A DNA stretch of 64,000 nucleotides from a bacterium (GTDB lineage: Bacteria > Bacillota > Clostridia > Oscillospirales > Oscillospiraceae). Below the pieces are notes generated by a model. It was not told the origin of the DNA, made no database searches, and worked only from the letters and a program-made list of their open reading frames with translations. The DNA lies in contig JAQXJT010000018.1 of NCBI GenBank assembly GCA_029009095.1, positions 1-64,000 of the forward strand, written 5' to 3'. The position numbers and the translations under genes were made by a program. Shown here piece after piece: positions 34,341-41,233 of the stretch. Within the stretch, counting starts at the first letter, position 1. Every line of letters starts with the position of its first letter.

Positions 34341-34410
34341 TTCCCGGGGCCGCCGCTGAGCAAAACGCGCAGCAGCGGACGCTGTCTATCAAACACAAGG
34401 GGTTGACGGA

Positions 34411-35781
34411 ATGAAACTGCGGGTCTTTTTGGCTCTGCTCTGCGCCAGAGCGGCGCGTTTTGCCCTGCGCCTTACCCACCGGGGGGGCACGGCATTGCCG
34501 GGCCGGGTCGCCATGAGGCTCTGCCCGGACATCCTCCGCTATCTCGGCCGGGACGTGAAGACGGTGCTGGTCACGGGCACCAACGGAAAGACCACCTCCT
34601 GCCAGATCGTGGAACAGCTCTTTGCTGAGGAGGGCGTGTCCTGTTTCTCCAACAAGGGCGGCGCCAACCTCATTCAGGGCATCGCCACCGCCTTCGCCCT
34701 GCGCGCCTCTCTCACGGGGCGCATCCGGGAGAGCTACGCCGTGATGGAATGCGACGAGGCTACCATGCCCGAAGCCTGCCGCCAGCTCCAGCCGGTGTGT
34801 ATCCTGCTGACCAACATTTTCTCCGACCAGCTCGACCGCTTCGGAGACGTGGGCAACACCCTCTCCGTCATTGAAAAGGGCGTACGCAGCGCCCCCAACG
34901 CCGCCGTCTGCCTCAACGCCGACTGCTCCCTCTCCTCCTCCATGGCAGAGAGCCTTCCCAACCCCGTGGTGTTTTACGGGGTGGAGACGGAGCTGTACCG
35001 GCAGCGGGTGCGGGAGGTCTCCGACGCTCCCCGCTGTCTCCGCTGCGGCGCGGAGTATAGCTACACGCTGCGCACCTACGGCCACCTGGGGGCGTTCCGC
35101 TGTCCCCGGTGCGGCTACGGACGGCACGAAGCGCAGGTGGCCGTGACCGGGCTGCTGCGGCAGGACGCCGAGGGCAGCCGGGTGCTGCTGCGCCTGGACG
35201 GGGAGGAGTACGAAGCGGAGATCGCCGTGCCCGGGGGGTACAACGTCTACAACGCCGCCGGCGCCGCGGCCGTGGCCATGGCGCTGGGCTTTCGCCCTGA
35301 GAGCGCCGTTCGTGCCATGGGGAACTTCCGCTGCGGCTTCGGGCGCATGGAGAAGATGGAGCTGGGCTCCTGCAGCGCCAGAATGGTGCTGGTGAAAAAC
35401 CCGGCGGGCTGCAATCAGGCGCTGAACTTTCTGGCCAATCTGGAGGGCGAGGCCCTCTTTGTCATCGCGCTCAACGACCGGGCCGGGGACGGCACGGACA
35501 TCAGTTGGATCTACGACGCGGACTTTGAGGCGCTGCTCCGCCTGGGCGAGCGGCTGCGGGGCGTTTTCTGCGCGGGAGACCGGGGCGCGGACATGGCCGT
35601 TCGCCTCCGCTACGCCCGCTTCCCCATGGAGAAGCTCCGCGTCTTTACCGACTACGACGCCCTCATTGACGAACTGTCCCGGCAGAGCGCGCCGGTGGTG
35701 ATCATGCCCACTTACAGCGCCATGATGGAGCTGCGCGGCAAGCTGGCGGAGCGCTACGGGCTGCGGGAATTCTGGGAATAA
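34411..35781 (+). CDS. murT: Lipid II isoglutaminyl synthase, MurT subunit
   Basis: A 456-aa Mur-ligase-like protein that with GatD amidates the alpha-carboxyl of Glu2 in lipid II. The ATP site is VTGTNGKTT (residues 55-62), followed by MECDEATMPE and LLTNIFSDQLDRFGD. A four-cysteine zinc ribbon (about residues 208-230, CLRC with CPRC) interrupts the central domain, as in known MurT. The C-terminal region has the DUF1727 features DRAGDGTDISWIYDADFE. It is followed 12 bases later by the GatD-like partner. Confidence 0.94.
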   Translation: MKLRVFLALLCARAARFALRLTHRGGTALPGRVAMRLCPDILRYLGRDVKTVLVTGTNGKTTSCQIVEQLFAEEGVSCFSNKGGANLIQGIATAFALRASLTGRIRESYAVMECDEATMPEACRQLQPVCILLTNIFSDQLDRFGDVGNTLSVIEKGVRSAPNAAVCLNADCSLSSSMAESLPNPVVFYGVETELYRQRVREVSDAPRCLRCGAEYSYTLRTYGHLGAFRCPRCGYGRHEAQVAVTGLLRQDAEGSRVLLRLDGEEYEAEIAVPGGYNVYNAAGAAAVAMALGFRPESAVRAMGNFRCGFGRMEKMELGSCSARMVLVKNPAGCNQALNFLANLEGEALFVIALNDRAGDGTDISWIYDADFEALLRLGERLRGVFCAGDRGADMAVRLRYARFPMEKLRVFTDYDALIDELSRQSAPVVIMPTYSAMMELRGKLAERYGLREFWE

Positions 35782-35793
35782 GGGAGTGAGCCT

Positions 35794-36507
35794 ATGGAAA
35801 CTCATATCGTGCATCTCTGGAAGGACGCCATGAACCGCAACGGCTCGGCGGGCAACCTGCTCTGCCTCCGCCGCCGCCTGGAATGGCGGGACATCGCCGT
35901 CACCGTCCGGGAGGTCGCCGTGGGCGAGGCGGTGGAGCTTTCCGACTGCGATCTGCTCTATCTGGGGGCGGGCGCCCCCTACGAAAACCCGTCGCTGCTC
36001 TCCGCCCTGGCGGAGGCCGCTCCCGCGCTGCGTTCCTATGTGGAGGACGGCGGCGCCTTTCTCGCCGTCTGTGAGGGGATGGAGCTTATGGGTAAAAGCG
36101 TGACGCTGCCCGGGGGACAGGTGATCCCCGGGGCCGGCGCGGCGGATTTCACCACGGTCTATAAAGACCGGCGGGCCGGAAATCTGGTCTTTTCCCGGGG
36201 CAGGGCGCGGATGGCGGCTTTTGAAAACCACGCCGGGCGCATCGCCCTGGGCCATGCCGTGCAGCCGCTGGGCGAGGTGCGCGTGGGCAGCGGGAACGGC
36301 GAAGGGAACGGCGTGGGGCTGCGCTACAGGAATTTCTACGGCTGCCCGGCCTATTCCCTGCTTCCCCTCAACCCCGAGCTCGCCGACGAGATCCTTCTCT
36401 CGGCCCTGGAGCGGCGCTGCGGCGGGTTGGAGCTGGCGGCGCTGGACGATCATCTGGAAGATATGGCGCGGCAGCGGTTGCTGCGGCGGGTGGACAAGGA
36501 GGCATGA
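35794..36507 (+). CDS. gatD: GatD-like glutamine amidotransferase subunit, lacking the usual catalytic His
   Basis: A 237-aa class I glutamine amidotransferase-like (CobB/CobQ type) protein paired with MurT, where it should release ammonia from glutamine. The nucleophile Cys93 lies in AVCEGMELMG (commonly CGGYQLLG), and FENHAGRIALG (143-153) is the conserved GatD segment. However the stretch that normally reads GTYLHGPLLPKNP here reads GCPAYSLLPLNP (183-194), so the catalytic His is missing and one residue is deleted. The N-terminal NLYGDRGN motif is also altered (NRNGSAGN). The enzyme may use free ammonia, have a substitute base, or do something else. Its stop is followed immediately by the ruvX start. 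Confidence 0.85.
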   Translation: METHIVHLWKDAMNRNGSAGNLLCLRRRLEWRDIAVTVREVAVGEAVELSDCDLLYLGAGAPYENPSLLSALAEAAPALRSYVEDGGAFLAVCEGMELMGKSVTLPGGQVIPGAGAADFTTVYKDRRAGNLVFSRGRARMAAFENHAGRIALGHAVQPLGEVRVGSGNGEGNGVGLRYRNFYGCPAYSLLPLNPELADEILLSALERRCGGLELAALDDHLEDMARQRLLRRVDKEA

Positions 36508-36921
36508 ATGGGACGGGTATTGGCCATTGATTACGGCGACCAGCGCACGGGGCTGGCGCTCTCGGATATGACCGGGCTCCTCACCGGGGAGGCGGTGACC
36601 GTGCAGGAGTGGGACGCGGAGCGTCTGGCGGACAGAGTGGCGGACTTCGCCCTCTCCCGGGGGGCGGAAACGCTGGTACTGGGGCTGCCGAAGAATATGG
36701 ACGGCAGCGAGGGACCCCGGGCGGAGAAAGCCAGGGCTTTCGCGGAACTGCTGCGGCAGCGCTGCGATCTGCCGCTGGTGTTCTGGGACGAGCGGCGCAG
36801 CAGCATCGAGGCCCACAACATTCTCCACGCCGTGGGGAAAAAGGAGAAAAAGCACCGCGCCACTGTGGACGCCGTGGCCGCGTCGCTGCTGCTGGAGAGC
36901 TATCTGGACAGCCGGCGGTAA
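36508..36921 (+). CDS. ruvX: RuvX/YqgF family RNase H-fold nuclease
   Basis: A 137-aa RNase H-fold protein. VLAIDYGDQRTGLALSD holds the first catalytic Asp, GLPKNMDGSEGPRAEKA is the family signature, and WDERRSSIEAHNIL corresponds to the usual DERLTT motif. The C-terminal Asp is in KKHRATVDAVAA. Members resolve Holliday junctions or process the 16S rRNA 5' end. The ribosome site AAGGAGG overlaps the end of the gatD-like gene. Placement after murT-gatD differs from the more usual alaS-yqgF neighbourhood. Confidence 0.92.
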   Translation: MGRVLAIDYGDQRTGLALSDMTGLLTGEAVTVQEWDAERLADRVADFALSRGAETLVLGLPKNMDGSEGPRAEKARAFAELLRQRCDLPLVFWDERRSSIEAHNILHAVGKKEKKHRATVDAVAASLLLESYLDSRR

Positions 36922-36932
36922 AAAGGTATAAT
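36905..36932 (+). promoter_or_regulatory. Promoter of the SLH-domain protein gene
   Basis: TGGACA (36905-36910), a 16-base spacer and a perfect TATAAT (36927-36932) overlap the end of ruvX. A start near 36939 would put the leader hairpin at the very 5' end of the mRNA. Confidence 0.65.
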
Positions 36933-36941
36933 CAGGAAACG

Positions 36942-36977
36942 CTCCGTACAGAATAGTAGCAACATTCTGTACGGAGG
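36942..36977 (+). promoter_or_regulatory. 5' leader hairpin that sequesters the ribosome site
   Basis: A perfect 13-bp stem (36942-36954, CTCCGTACAGAAT, with 36964-36976) closes a 9-base loop. The 3' arm carries GGAG of the ribosome site GGAGG (36973-36977), six bases before the ATG at 36984. No T-run follows, so this is unlikely to be a terminator and may switch translation. Confidence 0.7.
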
Positions 36978-36983
36978 TTGTTT

Positions 36984-37829
36984 ATGAGAAAAATCGTTCG
37001 CATCCTTCTCCCCGTCCTGTTCTCCCTCCTGCTGGCCACGCCCGCCGGGGCGGTGCCGGTGGCGGAAAATCAGGAGATACAGACCTACCGGGGCGTCAGC
37101 GTGGGAGGACAGCTCTGCGCTGCCACCCCCGACGGCGGCGGCGTGAGCTACACCCTGACCACCTACCCCTGCAAGGGCAGCGTGGAGCTGCAGGAGGACG
37201 GCAGCTTTGTCTACACCCCCCAGGAAAACCGGCGGGGCCGGGACTACTTCGGCTACCGGGCCGTGGACGCGGAGGGCAACGTGTCCCAGGAGGCCGTGGT
37301 GATCATCCGTCTGCTGCGGCGGCGGCAGAGCGAGCGCTACGAGGACACGGCGGGGCTGCGCTGCGACTACGCCGCCCACGCCCTGGCCGAACGGGGACTG
37401 ATGCAGGGACAGACGCTGGCGGGCCACACCCTCTTTGAGCCGGAGCGGAACATGAGCCGGGGCGAATTCCTCGTCCTGGCCATGGAGAGCGCCCACCGCT
37501 CCCCCCTCTCCGCGGTTTTGCGCAGCGGCTACGAGGACGACGGGGAGATGGCGCCGTGGCTGAAGCCCTATGCCACCACGGCGCGCTTTGACGGCTATGT
37601 GACGGAGGGGAGCTGCCGCGCCAACGAGCCCATCACCGTCCGGGAGGCGGCAGAGCTGGTGAACACGGTGTTCGCGCTGACGGACGCCCCCGCCCGGGAG
37701 GGCGAGGAGCAGAGCGCGGCCAATCTGCGGCAGTGCGGCGTCTGGGACTCACCGGTGGAGGACGTACCCCTCACCCGGGGGGAGGCCGCGATGCTGCTGA
37801 TACGGACGGTGGAGATACTGGAGCGGTAA
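36984..37829 (+). CDS. Secreted protein with cadherin/Ig-like domain and S-layer homology repeats
   Basis: A 281-aa exported protein. The signal peptide is at residues 1-23 (LLPVLFSLLLATPAGA). Residues 25-112 form a bacterial Ig/cadherin-like tandem-type domain, with KGSVELQEDGSFVYTPQ and GRDYFGYRAVDAEGN typical of such domains. From about residue 118 come three degenerate SLH units, marked by NMSRGEFLVLAME, ITVREAAELVN and PLTRGEAAMLL. SLH repeats bind cell-wall polymers, so the protein probably sits on the surface. The ATG at 36984 was chosen for its GGAGG; a TTG two codons earlier is within the ribosome-site spacing. Confidence 0.85.
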   Translation: MRKIVRILLPVLFSLLLATPAGAVPVAENQEIQTYRGVSVGGQLCAATPDGGGVSYTLTTYPCKGSVELQEDGSFVYTPQENRRGRDYFGYRAVDAEGNVSQEAVVIIRLLRRRQSERYEDTAGLRCDYAAHALAERGLMQGQTLAGHTLFEPERNMSRGEFLVLAMESAHRSPLSAVLRSGYEDDGEMAPWLKPYATTARFDGYVTEGSCRANEPITVREAAELVNTVFALTDAPAREGEEQSAANLRQCGVWDSPVEDVPLTRGEAAMLLIRTVEILER

Positions 37830-37860
37830 ACCCCGGCGCGGATGCAAAACGCAACGATGG

Positions 37861-37897
37861 GAAGAGCCATGCCGGGAGCGTCCCGGCATGGCTCTTC
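37861..37897. terminator. Bidirectional terminator between the SLH gene and mnmA
   Basis: A perfect 17-bp stem (37861-37877 with 37881-37897) with a 3-base loop separates the convergent stops. T-rich tracts nearby are short. Confidence 0.8.
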
Positions 37898-37899
37898 TC

Positions 37900-38970
37900 T
37901 CATGTTTTCATGATGACGCCGCCTCCCAGCACCACGTCTCCCTCGTAGAGCACCGCGGCCTGTCCCGGCGTGACGGCCCGCTGGGGGCTGTCGAAAACGA
38001 TGCGCACCGTGCCATCCTCCAGCGGTATCGCCACGGCATCCTGCTCTGTTTGCCGGTAGCGGATCTTCGCCCTGCACCGCACCTCGCCCTCCGGCCTTTT
38101 TCCCGAGATCCAGTGAAAGTCCCCGGCCGTCAGGGTCGTGCTGAACAGCGCCCCGTTCTCGCAGAGCGTGACGGTGTTTTCCCGGGGCTGGATGCTTTTC
38201 ACATACATCGCCTTGCCGAAGGCCGCGCCCAGTCCCCGCCGCTGTCCGACGGTATAGTGGGTCACGCCCCGGTGCCGCCCCATCACTTTCCCCTGCGCAT
38301 CCACGAAGTCCCCCTCAGGGCACGCCTTCCCCGTGTAGCGCTCAATAAAGGCCGCGTGATTCCCGTCGGGGACAAAGCAGATGTCCTGGCTGTCCGCTTT
38401 CCCGGCGTTGATGAACCCATTCTCCGCCGCGATCCGCCGCACCTGCGTCTTCGTCATGTCCCCCAGCGGGAAGCAGAGCCGGCTCAGCTGCGACTGCGTC
38501 AGGAAATACAGCACATAGCTCTGATCCCTGCTCTCGTCGATGGCTTTTTTCAGCACATAACGCTCCCCGTCAAAGCCGATCCTCGCGTAGTGCCCCGTGG
38601 CCAGGCAGTCGCAGCCCAGCACCAGCGCCCTGTCAAGAAGCCGGCGGAACTTCATATAGCGGTTGCAGTCGATGCACGGGTTCAGCGTGACGCCCGAGGC
38701 GTAGGCGCAGACAAAGCGCTCCATCACTTCGCTTTTGAACTCCCGGGTATAGTTGAAGACATAATAGGGAATGTGCAGACGGCAGGCCACGCTTCTGGCG
38801 TCCTCCACATCCTCCAGCGCACAGCAGGTATGCCCCCGCTCCAAACCGGCTTCCCCGTTCCCGTAGAGCTTCATGGTGCAGCCCACGCACGCAAAGCCCC
38901 TGTCCTGCATGAGCTTGGCGGCCACGGAGGAATCCACGCCGCCGCTCATGGCGATCATCGCCTTTTTCAT
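37900..38970 (-). CDS. mnmA: tRNA-specific 2-thiouridylase MnmA
   Basis: A 356-aa enzyme that puts sulfur on wobble uridine 34 of tRNA-Lys, -Glu and -Gln. The ATP pyrophosphatase P-loop is MSGGVDSSVAAKL (residues 8-20); the two catalytic cysteines are in NPCIDCNRYMKF and DSQDICFVPDGNH. Length and motif order are typical. It is monocistronic with its own promoter (39012-39040). Confidence 0.96.
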   Translation of the reverse strand: MKKAMIAMSGGVDSSVAAKLMQDRGFACVGCTMKLYGNGEAGLERGHTCCALEDVEDARSVACRLHIPYYVFNYTREFKSEVMERFVCAYASGVTLNPCIDCNRYMKFRRLLDRALVLGCDCLATGHYARIGFDGERYVLKKAIDESRDQSYVLYFLTQSQLSRLCFPLGDMTKTQVRRIAAENGFINAGKADSQDICFVPDGNHAAFIERYTGKACPEGDFVDAQGKVMGRHRGVTHYTVGQRRGLGAAFGKAMYVKSIQPRENTVTLCENGALFSTTLTAGDFHWISGKRPEGEVRCRAKIRYRQTEQDAVAIPLEDGTVRIVFDSPQRAVTPGQAAVLYEGDVVLGGGVIMKT

Positions 38971-39011
38971 GTCCCCTCACCCCGTTCCCCGCTGTCTGCC
39001 ACGGTGCTGAG

Positions 39012-39040
39012 ATTTTATACTTATTCACCTACTATGTCAA
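39012..39040 (-). promoter_or_regulatory. Promoter of mnmA
   Basis: On the minus strand TTGACA (39035-39040), 17 bases and TAAAAT (39012-39017); an overlapping TATAAA is the alternative -10. Confidence 0.7.
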
Positions 39041-39083
39041 TATATAATCAATCGGACAGCGCCCTCTTTCCCGATGCGGCGCA

Positions 39084-39117
39084 GTGAAAAGGCACGGCCG
39101 AAGCCGTGCCTTTTCAC
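39084..39117 (-). terminator. Terminator of the uppP-ftsK-mrnC-rqcH operon
   Basis: A perfect 15-bp stem GTGAAAAGGCACGGC (minus strand 39117-39103 with 39098-39084) with a four-base TTCG loop lies 22 bases after the rqcH stop. There is no long T-run, but the stem is very stable. Confidence 0.7.
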
Positions 39118-39138
39118 GCTGTTTTCCAAAGCTATCCC

Positions 39139-40845
39139 CTATGGTTTTCTCAGCCGCTCCGCCAGGGCGGGGTCCGGCTCGGCCAGCACGGTCTGCTGGT
39201 CGGTATAGATCACCATGCCGGGCCGGGCGCCGGCGGGCTTGCGAACATGGCGCACCTGGGTAAAGTCCACGGCGGTCTTGCCCCCGCCGCTCTGGGAGTA
39301 GGTAGCGGCCAGAACGGCCGCCTGCCGGATATCCTCCTCCCCGGCCTCCCCCTCGCTCTGGGAGAGGATCACATGGCTGCCGGGGAGCTTCTGCACATGA
39401 AACCACAGATCGTTCCGCCGGGCCGTACGGAGGGTAAGCTGGTCGTTTTCCATATTGCTGCGCCCTACCAGCACCTCCCGCCCTCCGTCCGTCACAAAGC
39501 GGAGGGGCTGGCGGCGGGCAGAGGAGCCCCGGCGGGGCTTCGCGGCGCTCCTGAGATAGCCCCCCTCCACCAGTTCCTGCCGGATCTCGCTCAGATCCCG
39601 CTCCGTCTCCGCCCGGGATATCTCGTGGAGGACGCTGTCGAGATAGCGGATCTCCTCCTCGCTCTCCCCGATCAGCTCCGTGAGCACCCGGTTGGCGGTT
39701 TTGGCCTTGGTATAGAGCTTATAGTAATGGGCGGCGTTTTGCTGGGGGGTCTTTCGCTCGTCCAGCGCCACCGTCACCGTGGGGCAGTCCTCCGCGTAGA
39801 AGTCCTGGGCCTCGAAAGAGCGCATCCCCTTTTTCAGCCGGTAGATGTTGGCGGTGATGAGATCCGCCCTGCGGCGGTACTCCTCCCGCTTCTCCGTAGC
39901 TTGCAGTTCCCGCTGCCGTGCGTCCATTTTCCGCAGCAGCCTGTCCCGGGCGGTTTTGGCAGCGCGGGTCAGATCGCTGCTGCGCCGCTTCATCACTTCC
40001 TGCTGGTCCCGGCTGGTATAGAAGGCGTCCAGCAGCCGGGAGAAGGAGGGGTAAGTCTCCTGGGTGACATAGCCGCCGTACTGGCGGATGGGCGCGAAGC
40101 TGAAATCCCGGGCCCGCTCCCCCTCGCGCAGCAGCGTGGGGGTGTACTCCCCCCGCTCCACCAGTTCCGCCAGGCGTTCCATGGCGCCGGGGACGTCGCC
40201 ACCGGCGGTCAGCTCCCGGCACCACAAAGGCGAGAGCGCCCCAAAGCTGTGGAGCATCCGCTGCTCGGGTTCCTCCCCCGCCGCGCTCTCATAGAGCCGC
40301 AGCCGCTCGGACTGGGTCAGATCGAAAAAGCAGGGCTTCTCCTCCCGGGGCGGCGCTTCGTAGAACAGCCCCGGCAGCAGGGGACGGCGCTCGTTGGTGC
40401 TCATGTCAGCCCTGCGCAGGCAGTCCAGCACCCGCCCGTCGCCGCCCACCAGCACCAGATTGACCCCCCGGCCCATCAGCTCCAGCACCAGCTTCTTTTT
40501 GGAATCGTCCCCCAGCTCGTCCCGGGTGTCCAGCAGCAGCGTGACCATTCGCTCCATCCGCGGCTGCCCCACGCCCTCGATCCGCGCCCCGGTGATGTAC
40601 TTCCGGAGCAGCATACAGAACATGGGCGGCTGGGCGGGGTTTTCAAAGCTCTTGTCGGTGAAGTGCAGACGGGCGCTGCCGTTCCGGGCGGAGATGAGCA
40701 ATTTCCGGTTGCCCCCCTCCCGAAGATGGAGAGAGAGGATCACCAGATCCCGCTCGGGCATATTGATCTTGTCGATCCGCGCCCCGGTCAGCTGGGGAGT
40801 CAATTCACGGCAGAGGGCCGTGAGGCAAACCGCGTCAAGAGGCAT
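39139..40845 (-). CDS. rqcH: Ribosome quality-control factor RqcH (NEMF/Rqc2 homologue)
   Basis: A 568-aa NFACT protein that binds stalled 50S-peptidyl-tRNA complexes and adds C-terminal alanine tails marking the chain for proteolysis. Domains in order: NFACT-N (residues 1-180, with HLREGGNRKLLIS and FCMLLRKYITGARI), a helix-hairpin-helix and coiled-coil middle, and the C-terminal NFACT-R part (GREVLVGRSNMENDQL, NDLWFHVQKLPGSHV). The DR-type motif is not obvious to me. Older annotations call it fibronectin-binding protein. It overlaps mrnC by 11 bases. Confidence 0.93.
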   Translation of the reverse strand: MPLDAVCLTALCRELTPQLTGARIDKINMPERDLVILSLHLREGGNRKLLISARNGSARLHFTDKSFENPAQPPMFCMLLRKYITGARIEGVGQPRMERMVTLLLDTRDELGDDSKKKLVLELMGRGVNLVLVGGDGRVLDCLRRADMSTNERRPLLPGLFYEAPPREEKPCFFDLTQSERLRLYESAAGEEPEQRMLHSFGALSPLWCRELTAGGDVPGAMERLAELVERGEYTPTLLREGERARDFSFAPIRQYGGYVTQETYPSFSRLLDAFYTSRDQQEVMKRRSSDLTRAAKTARDRLLRKMDARQRELQATEKREEYRRRADLITANIYRLKKGMRSFEAQDFYAEDCPTVTVALDERKTPQQNAAHYYKLYTKAKTANRVLTELIGESEEEIRYLDSVLHEISRAETERDLSEIRQELVEGGYLRSAAKPRRGSSARRQPLRFVTDGGREVLVGRSNMENDQLTLRTARRNDLWFHVQKLPGSHVILSQSEGEAGEEDIRQAAVLAATYSQSGGGKTAVDFTQVRHVRKPAGARPGMVIYTDQQTVLAEPDPALAERLRKP

Positions 40846-41233
40846 CGCTCTCCTCCTCCCAGATCATGGCGAAGAGCTCCTCCGCCCGCTGCCGCTCCTC
40901 CCGCAGGTAGAGCCAGCCGAAGAGGGTCTCCAGCCCCGTGGCGGCGTGGTACTCCCCCGCGCTGGCGCCCCGGGGCGCGGCGTGGCTGTGGGCGTTGCGC
41001 CCCCGTCTGTACACCGCCGCCTCCCGTTCGCTCAGCGCCGGCAGCAGCTTCTTCGCCGCCCGGGCCTGGGCTTTGGCGGAGACGTGGGCGACGGTCTCCC
41101 GGTGGAGGTGTCCGGCGGTGAGATTGCCGCCGCGGCACAGTTCCCGGCGGACCAGCAGCTCAAAAACCGCGTCGCCCATGTGCGCCAGAGCCAGCACGCT
41201 CATGGCGTCGATCTCGTTTTCCGCAAGTATCAT
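40835..41233 (-). CDS. mrnC: Mini-ribonuclease III
   Basis: A 132-aa catalytic-domain-only RNase III that matures the ends of 23S rRNA in Firmicutes. ALAHMGDAVFELLVR carries the first acidic site and YHAATGLETLFGWLYL the second; there is no dsRNA-binding domain, as expected. Its ATG overlaps the ftsK stop by four bases and its end overlaps rqcH. It is more usual beside cysS, so this position is slightly unusual. Confidence 0.93.
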   Translation of the reverse strand: MILAENEIDAMSVLALAHMGDAVFELLVRRELCRGGNLTAGHLHRETVAHVSAKAQARAAKKLLPALSEREAAVYRRGRNAHSHAAPRGASAGEYHAATGLETLFGWLYLREERQRAEELFAMIWEEESDAS

